A stretch of DNA of 38,921 nucleotides, taken from positions 1 to 38,921 of the forward strand of contig WLOT01000003.1 in assembly GCA_009699125.1 (NCBI GenBank), read 5' to 3'. Within the stretch, counting starts at the first letter, position 1, and the number at the start of each line of letters is the position of its first letter. The DNA comes from Actinomycetota bacterium (GTDB lineage: Bacteria; Actinomycetota; Acidimicrobiia; Acidimicrobiales; Acidimicrobilacustridaceae). Made by a program: the position numbers and the translations under genes. Below the pieces are notes generated by a model that saw only the letters and a program-made list of their open reading frames with translations, was not told the DNA's origin and did not search any database. This document shows positions 19,773 through 29,199 of the stretch, piece after piece.

Positions 19773-20498
19773 CTAAACGTCGATCGAACCTGTTCCTGCC
19801 GCTCTTGCGATAGCAGTCATCATCGTGTCGACGTGGTCGCTGTAAACGCCATCGATTCCGCTCTCGAGTAGCCCGTCGAGTGTGCGATCAAACTGTGCGT
19901 CCCAGCCGAAAGCGAGCAGGCCAAAGCGATGGACCATCGCAATAGTGCCGCCACTCCAGTCACTGTGGTGGAGGTTGACCACTTCGATTCCAATTTCTGC
20001 ACTGCGGGCAATGTGGAGTTCCGGGCTTCCCTCGAACTTTGCGGCTCGGGTGGACTCGATCAGGCGAACCGAGGGGGAGAGCTCCCGCCAGGAACAAACG
20101 AGTTGCCGATCTGGGTGACAAAGCCAGAGCCGATCCTCGGCCCCTACGTCGCGAGCACAGGCAACGACTTCGGCAGCAGCATTGGGGTCCTTGATATCGA
20201 GAGAGAAGTCCACCGATGATCCAACGAGTTCATAGAACTCGCGCAGAGTCGGAATATGTTGCGGGAGATCTCCCGATGCGACCTCGGAAATGGGACGACG
20301 CAGTGGCCGTCGTCCGACCACTCCATCGTGGTCGAGGACGGCCACGCCGTCAGAGGTCATCCACACATCACTCTCAAGACCCGTGGCACCGAGGCGAAGG
20401 GCTAACTCGAACGCCTCCATCGTGTTCTCGGGGGCGTTGGCTCGCGCTCCACGATGAGCGAACCCGATGGGCGGTCGAAGAGAGGGGAGGCGAGTCAC
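19773..20498 (-). CDS. Glycerophosphodiester phosphodiesterase family protein
   Basis: GFAHRGARANAPENTMEAFELALRLGATGLESDVWMTSDGVAVLDHDGVVGR, DFSLDIKD, DGVYSDHVD. Confidence 0.93.
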   Translation of the reverse strand: MTRLPSLRPPIGFAHRGARANAPENTMEAFELALRLGATGLESDVWMTSDGVAVLDHDGVVGRRPLRRPISEVASGDLPQHIPTLREFYELVGSSVDFSLDIKDPNAAAEVVACARDVGAEDRLWLCHPDRQLVCSWRELSPSVRLIESTRAAKFEGSPELHIARSAEIGIEVVNLHHSDWSGGTIAMVHRFGLLAFGWDAQFDRTLDGLLESGIDGVYSDHVDTMMTAIARAAGTGSIDV

Positions 20499-20584
20499 TC
20501 AAACAGCCTGCCCTAAAGAAACGACCAGCCCTCGCATCTGACGTCGGGGGGAATCCAGTCGAACTCAGGAGTACGATTATCGAC

Positions 20585-20920
20585 ATGTTCAATGTCGGTG
20601 GCGGTGAGATCGTCGTGATCCTGCTGCTGGCACTTTTGCTGTTGGGCCCGGAGAAGTTGCCCGAGACCGCTCGAAAGGTCGGAAAGTTCCTGGCCGAGGT
20701 CCGCCGAGTCACCTCGGGCTTCGAGGAAGAAGTCCGAACCGCGATGGATATCGGCGATGCTCGAAACGTCGATGCTGCCCTTGACCGGATGACGGATGGA
20801 CCGCGCCTTGTGGCGCCGGTTGATCCCGTGATGCCGTCGACTCCCTCTGGATCTCCCACACCTTTTGTTGGTGACCTCTCAGCGACACGTTCCGAGAACG
20901 ACGATGCGGCGAGCGCCTGA
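20585..20920 (+). CDS. Twin-arginine translocase TatA/TatB
   Basis: Start trimmed to MFNVGGGEIVVILLLALLLLGPEKLPETARKVGKFLAEVRR; directly before tatC. The upstream part of the track ORF is antisense to the GDPD gene. Confidence 0.92.
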   Translation: MFNVGGGEIVVILLLALLLLGPEKLPETARKVGKFLAEVRRVTSGFEEEVRTAMDIGDARNVDAALDRMTDGPRLVAPVDPVMPSTPSGSPTPFVGDLSATRSENDDAASA

Positions 20921-20927
20921 GTAATCG

Positions 20928-21728
20928 ATGAGCACCGACACCGCCACAGCCCCCACGGGCCATATGACACTTTGGGAACACCTCGCAGAACTTCGGACAC
21001 GTCTGTTCCGCATTGCGATTGCCGTCGCCGTCGGGGCACTTCTTGGATGGTTTTTGTACCCGTATGTCCTCGCGATTCTCAAGCACCCATTCAACGAAGT
21101 TCAGCCGGGACAACCGTTCATCGCCACCGAGCCGCTCCAAGCATTTGGATTGCGAATCAAGATGTCGGCGTATATCGGGATTTCAATCGCGATGCCGATC
21201 ATCGTTTGGCAAGTATGGCGGTTTGTTACGCCCGGTTTGTACCCGCATGAGAAGAAATATGCGATTCCATTCACCGTTAGCGCAGTCGTACTTTTCCTTG
21301 GCGGTGCGGCAGTTGCGTACTACGTCCTGAACCCGACACTTGAGTTCCTCACAACTATTGGCGGATCTCAGATCGAGCCCTTCTATACCGCCGACAGTTA
21401 CGTCACGCTCATTGTGTGGATGATGCTCGCGTTTGGCGTCGGGTTCGAGTTTCCGGTTCTACTCGTAGCCCTCCAAATGATCGGTGTCATAACGCCGAGG
21501 AAACTCATCCAGTGGTGGCGCCAAGCGATTGTCGTCATTGCTGTCATCGCAGCAGTGATTACCCCGAGTGGCGATCCAATCTCGATGATCGCACTCGCTG
21601 TTCCTATGCTCATTCTTTACATCGTGTCGATCGGACTCGGCGCCACGATCCTTGCATTCCGCAGGCGTTCAAAGCGTAAGGCAGAGAAGAGCGAGGCAGC
21701 CGCAGACCAAGATGACTCTGCCGACTGA
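20928..21728 (+). CDS. tatC: Twin-arginine translocase TatC
   Basis: MTLWEHLAELRTRLFRIAIAVAVGALLGWF..., multiple TMs, FGVGFEFPVLLVALQMIGVITPRKL, VITPSGDPISMIALAVPMLILY. Confidence 0.95.
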   Translation: MSTDTATAPTGHMTLWEHLAELRTRLFRIAIAVAVGALLGWFLYPYVLAILKHPFNEVQPGQPFIATEPLQAFGLRIKMSAYIGISIAMPIIVWQVWRFVTPGLYPHEKKYAIPFTVSAVVLFLGGAAVAYYVLNPTLEFLTTIGGSQIEPFYTADSYVTLIVWMMLAFGVGFEFPVLLVALQMIGVITPRKLIQWWRQAIVVIAVIAAVITPSGDPISMIALAVPMLILYIVSIGLGATILAFRRRSKRKAEKSEAAADQDDSAD

Positions 21729-24375
21729 CGTGGCCGCACCTTTTGAACTCGACCAGTTTCAGAAAGATGCGAGAGACGTCATAGATCGCGGTCTATCGGT
21801 GTTGGTTTCTGCTCCGACCGGTTCAGGAAAGACAAAGGTTGCTGAGCATGCTGTGCAGGTCGCCCTTCGAGCAGGTCGACGGGTTTTTTACACAACTCCA
21901 ATCAAGGCGCTCTCAAATCAAAAGTTTCATGATCTAATAGAAGAGCACGGCAAAGACGCTGTAGGTCTTCTCACTGGCGACACTGCGATTAACGGCGATG
22001 CCCCAATCGTCGTCATGACCACAGAAGTTCTCCGAAACATGATTTACGCTCGGTCCTCCGCGCTTGATTCCCTCGATTGGGTAGTTCTCGATGAGGTTCA
22101 CTATCTCCAGGACTCCGCTCGTGGGTCTGTTTGGGAAGAAGTGATCATTCACCTCCCTCGACACGTTCGGCTGGTCTGCCTTTCAGCCACTGTGTCGAAT
22201 GCTGATGAGTTGGGGGAGTGGATTACCTCTGTTCGTGGTCCGACCGAGGTCGTGGTTGAAACGAAGCGACCCGTAGAACTCGATAACTGGTATCTCGTTG
22301 CCGATCGTCTGGACGACGGTCTTGCCCTGATTCCCACGCTGTCCGATGGCAAGCCCGATCGAAGGGGGCAGCAATACGACATTGACCCCCGAGATCGGTC
22401 CCGAGGCGGTCGTCGTCGCTATTCGACACCCGGTCGCGTTGAGGTCGTCGAGTTACTCGCAGAACGCGCGATGCTCCCAGCGATCTTCTTCATCTTCAGC
22501 CGAGCAGGCTGCGACGAAGCTGTCACTTCATGCACGCGAGCAGGTCTCAGGTACACGACCGTCGAGGAGCGCGACCGAATCAGGAAGATCGCCGAGTCGC
22601 ATGTCGAAGAACTTACGGACGAGGATCTGCGAGTTCTTGACTACGGCCGGTGGCTTGAATCACTCGAGCGAGGTATTGCCAGCCACCACGCCGGCCTCGT
22701 GCCTCCGTTCAAAGAAGCAGTGGAACAGTGCTTTGTGGAGGGGCTTGTTCGCATCGTGTTTGCGACCGAAACCCTCGCCCTCGGCATCAACATGCCGGCG
22801 CGGACAGTTGTCATCGACAAGCTCACGAAATTCACGGGAGAGGGACACGAGTTTCTCACTCCTGCTCAATACACCCAGTTGACAGGTCGAGCGGGCCGAC
22901 GCGGCATCGACAACCACGGAAACGCCATCGTGCTGTGGTCTCCGTTTGTCACCTTCGAGGATGTCGCAACGCTGGCTGCGAGCCGAAGCTTTCGACTCAC
23001 GAGTTCCTTCAGACCTACGTACAACATGGCGGCCAACCTCGTGCGCCGTTACGACGCAGGCGAAGCACACCGACTACTCGGTAACAGTTTTGCTCAGTAT
23101 CAGGCCGACGCCGACGTCGCCCGCGAAGAGCATCGCATTGAGATGCAAGTTGAGAAGCTCGAGCGACTCGAGATGGACACTGCGTGTGAGCACGGTGATG
23201 TACGCGCCTATAAGACTGCCTTGGATCGTGAACGGGGAGTCCGAACACCAGGGAGCGGTGGTTCTCATATCGAGCGAGCCCTCGGTTCGCTGCGGCCAGG
23301 CGACATCCTTTGGCTTGACGGGAGCGGCGGACACGACCGAGTCGTCGTCCTTTCGGTTTCCAATCGCAAGGGCGGTTCGGTCCGAGTGAAAGTTCTCAAT
23401 GCTCGACGCAATGTGCTCCAACTGGGCGCTCGCGACTTTGACGAATTACCAACGGTGGTTGCGCATATCGATCTGCCTGTGCCGTTCACGCCAATGAAAC
23501 CAAAGTTCCAGAAGGCGGTTTCGCTTGAGCTTGATCGTGTCGTCAATAGTCTTTCCCACGGTGATGAGCCTCGCGAGAATCGACGAGACGAAGACCGCTC
23601 AGCCCTCGAGCGGCATCCGGTTCATCAGTGTCCCGATCGTGACCGGCATCTTCGTGCACTGCGTGATGTGGAGCGAGTCCGTCGGGAAATCGATGGCCTC
23701 GAGAAGCGCATCCGGTCTCGCACCGGTTCCCTCGTCGAGCACTTCGATCGGATTCTTCAAATGCTCGAACAGTGGGGATATCTCGACGGTTGGAAACTTA
23801 CGGAACGAGGGGAGAAGCTCGTTCGCATTTATCACGAGTCCGATCTTGCGATTGCTGAAGCACTCGATGAGCACCTCTTTGATGACCTCTCACCATCGGA
23901 GCTTGCCGGTCTTGCAAGTTCTTTCGTGTATGAGTCTCGTGCTTCTTCCCCGGATCTTTCGCCTTGGTTCCCAAGTCGCGATCTCTCCGATCGATCTGAT
24001 CAACTTGAAGATCTCACTCGCACGATTGCCCGTGACGAACTCTCCCTCGGGATCTCGGTAACGCGCGCCCCAGATGCCGGGTTCTTCGCTCTTGCCCATG
24101 CGTGGGCAGCGGGCGATGACCTTGACCACCTGCTCGGCGACGACGACATGCCTGGCGGCGACTTCGTCCGCACCATCAAACAGCTTGTGGACCTGCTTCG
24201 ACAGATTTCCGAGACAGACGCTCCGTGCGCTCAGACAGCTTCAGATGCTGCCGACGCCCTTCATCGAGGCGTTGTGGCCGTTTCCGGGCGTGGGCGCGTT
24301 GGAGAAGACGGCGCAGACGAATCAGCAGACGGCGTTGATGACGTCGCTCAGGTCGTCCCGAGCGAACAACTATGA
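21712..24375 (+). CDS. Ski2/Mtr4-like DEVH-box superfamily II helicase
   Basis: FELDQFQKDARDVIDRGLSVLVSAPTGSGKTKVAEHAV, VVLDEVHYLQD, LSATVSNADELGEWI, QLTGRAGRRGIDNHGNAIVL. Start is 21712 (ATG) or 21730 (GTG). Confidence 0.93.
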   Translation: MTLPTDVAAPFELDQFQKDARDVIDRGLSVLVSAPTGSGKTKVAEHAVQVALRAGRRVFYTTPIKALSNQKFHDLIEEHGKDAVGLLTGDTAINGDAPIVVMTTEVLRNMIYARSSALDSLDWVVLDEVHYLQDSARGSVWEEVIIHLPRHVRLVCLSATVSNADELGEWITSVRGPTEVVVETKRPVELDNWYLVADRLDDGLALIPTLSDGKPDRRGQQYDIDPRDRSRGGRRRYSTPGRVEVVELLAERAMLPAIFFIFSRAGCDEAVTSCTRAGLRYTTVEERDRIRKIAESHVEELTDEDLRVLDYGRWLESLERGIASHHAGLVPPFKEAVEQCFVEGLVRIVFATETLALGINMPARTVVIDKLTKFTGEGHEFLTPAQYTQLTGRAGRRGIDNHGNAIVLWSPFVTFEDVATLAASRSFRLTSSFRPTYNMAANLVRRYDAGEAHRLLGNSFAQYQADADVAREEHRIEMQVEKLERLEMDTACEHGDVRAYKTALDRERGVRTPGSGGSHIERALGSLRPGDILWLDGSGGHDRVVVLSVSNRKGGSVRVKVLNARRNVLQLGARDFDELPTVVAHIDLPVPFTPMKPKFQKAVSLELDRVVNSLSHGDEPRENRRDEDRSALERHPVHQCPDRDRHLRALRDVERVRREIDGLEKRIRSRTGSLVEHFDRILQMLEQWGYLDGWKLTERGEKLVRIYHESDLAIAEALDEHLFDDLSPSELAGLASSFVYESRASSPDLSPWFPSRDLSDRSDQLEDLTRTIARDELSLGISVTRAPDAGFFALAHAWAAGDDLDHLLGDDDMPGGDFVRTIKQLVDLLRQISETDAPCAQTASDAADALHRGVVAVSGRGRVGEDGADESADGVDDVAQVVPSEQL

Positions 24376-24980
24376 CGATCCGAAAGGGAAGCGACTACGG
24401 CGTCGTTCAGCCACTACCCGAAGGCGCAGCAGTCGCTCGCTCCGATGCCGAGCTTCGCGAGTTGGTGCTTGCTTCCCGAGGACCTGGACACGATCGAGTC
24501 ACAATCGGTCTTGTCGGAGGTGACCTCTGTAAGACGTTGGGTGGCGCAGGCAACATCGAACGACTCAGCGGACCCGACGCTTTAACGGTCCCGATCGATC
24601 TTGCGATCGCTTCAATCGACGGAGTCGACGTTCCATTTGTTTCACATCTCATCGTCGGCAAACTCTTCCGGCGGAACTTCGCAGTCGTTATGAATGCGCA
24701 ATGGAGAGGTGAGCAAGACCTCGGCCCTCGGTCTCATCCTGGGGACGGATTCGTAGACATCACCACCGGGTCACTTCAGTGGCGGCAGCGCCGTGTAGCG
24801 CGTGCACGGTTAGTCACCGGCACGCACTTGCCGCATCCATCGTTGAACTATCGCCGAGTCCGCTCAGAGACGATCGCCTTTGATCGTTCGATGCCAATGT
24901 GTCTCGATGGTGAGATCAAGGTGAAAGGTCGGACGCTCGCACTACGGGTAGAACCGGACTCCTTTCACGTTGTCGTTTGA
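24372..24980 (+). CDS. Hypothetical protein resembling the C-terminal domain of YegS/diacylglycerol kinase-like lipid kinases
   Basis: PIDLAIASIDGVDVPFVSHLIVGKLFRRNFAVVMNAQWRGEQDLGPRSHPGDGFVDITTGS...CLDGEIKVKGRTLALRVEPDSFHVVV; no GGDGT-type catalytic N-domain. Confidence 0.5.
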   Translation: MTIRKGSDYGVVQPLPEGAAVARSDAELRELVLASRGPGHDRVTIGLVGGDLCKTLGGAGNIERLSGPDALTVPIDLAIASIDGVDVPFVSHLIVGKLFRRNFAVVMNAQWRGEQDLGPRSHPGDGFVDITTGSLQWRQRRVARARLVTGTHLPHPSLNYRRVRSETIAFDRSMPMCLDGEIKVKGRTLALRVEPDSFHVVV

Positions 24981-25018
24981 CCCTCCGCCACAAGCAACGC
25001 CCCATGTAGCGTGAGTCC

Positions 25019-26197
25019 ATGGATGCACATGAAGCGAAGCAGCGAGCTAAGGATTCCATCGATGCCCACCGGAACCTCCTTGTCGAGGTTTCACATTCGA
25101 TTCATGCACACCCCGAAGAAAATTATGCAGAACATCATGCCCATGAGGTTTTGACTGCGGCCCTAGACGATCTTGATTTCGACGTTACGCGAGGCGCTTT
25201 CGGAATGCCCACCGCGTTCAAGGCATCCACCGGAACTCGCGGTCCGCTCATTGCAGTGTTCTGCGAATACGACGCGCTCCCAGGTATCGGACACGCCTGC
25301 GGGCACAACATCATCGCCGCTGCTGGTCTTGGTGCCGCACTCGGAGCAGCTGCTGTCGCAGATGAGTTAGGCGGTCGCCTTGTCGTGCTCGGATCGCCTG
25401 CCGAGGAAGGTGGAGGCGGAAAGGTGTTCATGATCGATCGCGGTGCGCTCACGGGTGTCGACGCAGCGATGATGATCCATCCAGCCGACAGTGACCTTCG
25501 GTGGATGACCACAATCGCAGTTCAGCAACTGCGCATCACATGGAATGGCCAGGCTGCTCATGCGGCTGCTCATCCGTGGGACGGTCGCAATGCGCTTGAT
25601 GCGGCAGTGCTCGGGTATATGAACGTTGCCGCGTTGCGCCAGCACATTCGCCCTGAAGAGCGCATCCACGGTGTCTTCACCGACGGGGGAGACAAGCCAA
25701 ACATTGTTCCGGCCACCGCAGCGATGCATTGGTTCATTCGCGCGGCAAACCTTGAGCGGCTCGAAGCATTGAAGCCGCGCGTACTTGCTGCACTCAAAGC
25801 AGGCGGCGACGCAACTGGTTGCACGGTTTCGTACGAGTGGATTGACCCGGCCTACGCCGATCTCCTCCGCAACGAGCCATTCGAATCGCTCTATGCAGCC
25901 AATAGTGCTTCCCTCGGACGGGTTGTCCTCGAACCAGGTCCCGCAGGCGCTGTCGTTGGTTCCACCGATATGGGCAACGTGAGCCATGAGGTTCCCTCCA
26001 TCCATCCGATGGTGTCGGTTGCCCCGAGTGGCGTCGGTATCCACACACCGGGATTCGCCGAGTTTGCTGCATCACCGAGTGGCGACGACGGCGTCGTTGA
26101 TGGGGCCAAGGCGATGGCGATGACAATCATCGACTTGTGGAGCTCTTCTCAGGCGCTCGAATCGGTCGCCTCCGAGTTCGAAGCGACAAAGCGGTGA
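25019..26197 (+). CDS. M20 family amidohydrolase/peptidase (p-aminobenzoyl-glutamate hydrolase-like)
   Basis: HSIHAHPEENYAEHHAHEVL, FCEYDALPGIGHACGHNIIAAAGLGAALG, GSPAEEGGGGKVFMIDRGAL, GSTDMGNVSHEVPSIHP. Confidence 0.92.
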   Translation: MDAHEAKQRAKDSIDAHRNLLVEVSHSIHAHPEENYAEHHAHEVLTAALDDLDFDVTRGAFGMPTAFKASTGTRGPLIAVFCEYDALPGIGHACGHNIIAAAGLGAALGAAAVADELGGRLVVLGSPAEEGGGGKVFMIDRGALTGVDAAMMIHPADSDLRWMTTIAVQQLRITWNGQAAHAAAHPWDGRNALDAAVLGYMNVAALRQHIRPEERIHGVFTDGGDKPNIVPATAAMHWFIRAANLERLEALKPRVLAALKAGGDATGCTVSYEWIDPAYADLLRNEPFESLYAANSASLGRVVLEPGPAGAVVGSTDMGNVSHEVPSIHPMVSVAPSGVGIHTPGFAEFAASPSGDDGVVDGAKAMAMTIIDLWSSSQALESVASEFEATKR

Positions 26198-26255
26198 CCG
26201 ACAACCGATGGGCCATCCGCGGCGATAGCCGATAAAGGCCGTACGCTCGCTCGCC

Positions 26256-27863
26256 GTGAGCGTCTACGTCGCAGAAGAATTCAGCCCCGAAGAGGCGGAT
26301 GTTCTTCGTCGCTATTTTACGAACCTCTACGGGCCCGTTTTTGCGCTCGTAAATCTTCCTGAGGTCGTCAAAGGCGCATTGTTCGCGAGGTACTCGCGCT
26401 CGCCCAAAAGCCTCCGTCGGCTCTTCCTCGACGAGTTCGTTGGCGAACTCGACATCAGTGGAGACGACTCCATCGACGCAACGATCGGTCTGCGCCGAGC
26501 CGAAGAGCTCTACGACAAAGTCTTCTTCGAATACGGCGACGATTCGGTCGCACAGCTCGGTGGCGTTCATCTTGCGTGTGAACAGGCCTCAAATCTCCTC
26601 ACCAAGGTGCTTGAGTGGGGTCGCCTGATGGCCTACCTCGAACAGTCGACCCGGTACATCTCCTACGACGCTCGAATCGGTGGGCGCTACCGCTTCTACC
26701 GCCCACCCGAGGTGCTTCAGTCAAGTCTCGGCACTCGGTATGTGGGCGATATGGATCGTCTCTTCGATACCTATGCCGAGCTGCTCCCCATCGTTGTTGA
26801 CGACATCAAGGAGCGGATCCCAAAAGATCCCTCTGATAGTGACTTCGTTTACCGCCAAGCCATCCGAGCGAAGGCGTTCGATTCGATCCGTGGCCTTCTT
26901 CCAGCTTCATCGCTGTCCAACGTCGGCATCTACGGCACAGGACAGGGCTACGAGATGCTTCTGCTCCGTATGCGGGCCCATCCACTGCCCGAGGCTCGCA
27001 CCTACGCCGACCTCATGCTCACCGAACTTCGCAAGGTCGTACCGTCCTTCCTGAAGCGTGTCGATCTCGACGACAGGGGAGTCGCCTGGAGCGAGTACAT
27101 GACGAATAGTCGCTCTGCGATGGAGGACATCGCCGGCCGACTCTTTTCCGGCGTCGACGACATCGAACCAGCACCGGTTGTGGCGTTGGTCGATTTCGAT
27201 CCCGATGCCGAGATCAAACTCGTCACCGCAGCGCTCTATCCGCATTTGTCCCTACCAGAACGTCAGATCGAAGATCGTGTTCGAGCAATGACGGTCGAAG
27301 AACGCATCGCCGTGCTCACGGCGTACGAAGGCAACCGCGACAACCGCCGTCACAAACCAGGCCGAGCCCTTGAGCGTCCGTCGTACCGATTCGACATCCT
27401 CGCTGATTACGGCGCTTTCCGAGACCTACAGCGCCATCGCATGCTCACCATCGATTGGCAGAAGCTCACTCCGCTACACGGCTACACACGGCCAGCTGCT
27501 GTTGATGATGCCGGCGTGGGACCAATCTTTGACGAGGCCATGCAGCGGTCCGCCTCGCTGTATGAGGCTCTCGAAGAACGGTTCCCCGCTGAGTCGTCGT
27601 ACGCAGTCTCTCTGGCCTACCGAGTTCGTTTCTCGATGGACATGAACGCCCGCGAGGCCATGCATCTCATCGAGCTCCGAACCACGCCACAAGGCCATCC
27701 GGCGTACCGCATCGTCGGTCAGGAGATGCACCGATTGATCGCTGAACAGGCTGGACACCATGCCATCGCCTCGATGATGCGATTTGTTGACCACAGCGCT
27801 GAACCCGAACTTGAGCGCCTGCAGGCCGAACGGCGTGCGGAAAGTCGTCGTTTGGACTCCTGA
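26256..27863 (+). CDS. FAD-dependent thymidylate synthase (ThyX)-like protein, internally duplicated
   Basis: 535 aa with two ThyX-like halves: GGVHLACEQASNLLTKVLEWGRLMAYLEQSTRYI...FYRPP and YGAFRDLQRHRMLTIDWQKLTPLHGYTRP. Confidence 0.75.
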   Translation: MSVYVAEEFSPEEADVLRRYFTNLYGPVFALVNLPEVVKGALFARYSRSPKSLRRLFLDEFVGELDISGDDSIDATIGLRRAEELYDKVFFEYGDDSVAQLGGVHLACEQASNLLTKVLEWGRLMAYLEQSTRYISYDARIGGRYRFYRPPEVLQSSLGTRYVGDMDRLFDTYAELLPIVVDDIKERIPKDPSDSDFVYRQAIRAKAFDSIRGLLPASSLSNVGIYGTGQGYEMLLLRMRAHPLPEARTYADLMLTELRKVVPSFLKRVDLDDRGVAWSEYMTNSRSAMEDIAGRLFSGVDDIEPAPVVALVDFDPDAEIKLVTAALYPHLSLPERQIEDRVRAMTVEERIAVLTAYEGNRDNRRHKPGRALERPSYRFDILADYGAFRDLQRHRMLTIDWQKLTPLHGYTRPAAVDDAGVGPIFDEAMQRSASLYEALEERFPAESSYAVSLAYRVRFSMDMNAREAMHLIELRTTPQGHPAYRIVGQEMHRLIAEQAGHHAIASMMRFVDHSAEPELERLQAERRAESRRLDS

Positions 27864-27992
27864 CCTTACGTGTCGTTTGTCACCTTTCGTGGTGACTGAC
27901 CCGAAAGGCACCAATTTCACCCGCGACTGTGCCTATCATCCGCGGCACGAATTACCCCGGCTGCCTTCTGGTGGCCCCGACCTGAGGACTCC

Positions 27993-28694
27993 ATGGCTGA
28001 CGATCCCATCGACGAAGAATTCGACGAGGAAGAAATCGACGTCGAAATCGAGGGAGAAGACCTCGAGGGCGAACTCGTTGAGGACCTCGAAGAGGTTCTT
28101 GCCGACGACGTTGTTCTCGATGATGACGACGAGGATGAAGCTGCCGCCGACGCGGCTCTCGCTGCTCGGCCAAAGCGTGAAGACGAAGACGATGAGGAAG
28201 AGGATCTCAATCCCGACGATGTCGAGGCTGACCTTGACGCAATCCTCAAAGATCGAATTGCCGCCGCTGACGACGATGAAGAAGAAGACGAAGAAGTCGT
28301 ACCCGAACCTCGTGCTCCGGCTGACATCGCCGAAGGCGTAACGCCGAAGAAGGCGAACGAGTTCATGTGCACTGGCTGTTTCCTCCTCGTGAACCGCGGC
28401 CAATTCGGAGCCCCCGGTGCGATGCACTGCCCAGTTGGAGAAGCAGCCTGTCCGGCAATCGAGCACATCGAATCTGGTGCGCTCGATCGTCAGGTAAAAG
28501 CTGCAGCCAAGAGGCAGGCAGCCAAAGCTCCCACCAAAGTTCCTGCAAAGTCTCCTGTAAAGGCTGCGGCAAAGGCACCCGCCAAGAGCGCAGGAAAAGC
28601 AACAGCCAAAGCACCGGCCAAATCTGTAGCGAAGAAGGCCCCAGCCAAAAAGGCGCCGGCAAAGAAGACGCCAGCCAAAAAGGCGAAGAACTGA
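27993..28694 (+). CDS. DUF4193-like zinc-ribbon protein with acidic N-terminus and histone H1-like Lys/Ala/Pro tail
   Basis: Acidic D/E-rich first half; EFMCTGCFLLVNRGQFGAPGAMHCPVGEAACP; tail AKAPAKSVAKKAPAKKAPAKKTPAKKAKN. Confidence 0.75.
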   Translation: MADDPIDEEFDEEEIDVEIEGEDLEGELVEDLEEVLADDVVLDDDDEDEAAADAALAARPKREDEDDEEEDLNPDDVEADLDAILKDRIAAADDDEEEDEEVVPEPRAPADIAEGVTPKKANEFMCTGCFLLVNRGQFGAPGAMHCPVGEAACPAIEHIESGALDRQVKAAAKRQAAKAPTKVPAKSPVKAAAKAPAKSAGKATAKAPAKSVAKKAPAKKAPAKKTPAKKAKN

Positions 28695-28695
28695 C

Positions 28696-29199
28696 GTGGC
28701 TTCCTCGGCGAGCGATCCCGCCGTCGATCCGGTCGAGCAATTGCTCGATCTCTTTCTCTACGCGCCGATTGGTCTTGCCTCGAAAGGTTCCGAAGCACTT
28801 CCCGATTTGGTGAAGCGCGGACGCACACAGGCAGCCAATGCCCGAGTCATCGGCCAGTTCGCTTTGGGCGCGAGTAACGCGAAGGCGCGCAAGTCACTCG
28901 CCGATGCCGAGCAACACATTCAGGCATTCTTCAAAATCGTTGCTGATTCGGCGCGACCGACGCCCGCAGGGAACACACCTTCGTCAACTTCTGCATCGGC
29001 ACCGGCGGCAACGACGGCACAGACCCCTGAAGCCAGCATTGATGACCTCGTTGAGAACTACGACAATCTCACAGCGGCCCAGGTGCTCCCACTGCTTGCG
29101 CCACTAACTGCCGATCAGCTCAACCGCATCGAGGCATACGAGCGCTCACAGCGCGCTCGTAAGACCGTGCTGAGTCGCATCCGTCAGTTGCGGAACTAA
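28696..29199 (+). CDS. Hypothetical helical protein (lipid-droplet-associated-protein-like / conserved actinobacterial)
   Basis: VEQLLDLFLYAPIGLASKGSEALPDLVKRGRTQAANARVIGQFALG...; C-terminal IDDLVENYDNLTAAQVLPLLAPLTADQLNRIEAYERSQRARKTVLSRIRQL. Confidence 0.6.
   Translation: MASSASDPAVDPVEQLLDLFLYAPIGLASKGSEALPDLVKRGRTQAANARVIGQFALGASNAKARKSLADAEQHIQAFFKIVADSARPTPAGNTPSSTSASAPAATTAQTPEASIDDLVENYDNLTAAQVLPLLAPLTADQLNRIEAYERSQRARKTVLSRIRQLRN

Noticed and set aside
20216-20584. Long N-terminal extension of the TatA/B ORF
   Set aside because: Antisense to the GDPD gene; a canonical TatA start (MFNVGGGEIVV) is at 20585.
27879-27896. Inverted repeat GTCACC-TTTCGT-GGTGAC after the ThyX-like gene
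   Set aside because: Only a 6-bp stem with no T-tract; half-sites vaguely resemble the palindromic operators but the geometry differs.
28500-28692. Repetitive Lys/Ala codons in the H1-like tail as a possible DNA repeat or CRISPR
   Set aside because: The repetition follows the protein repeat (PAKK); there are no uniform repeat/spacer units.
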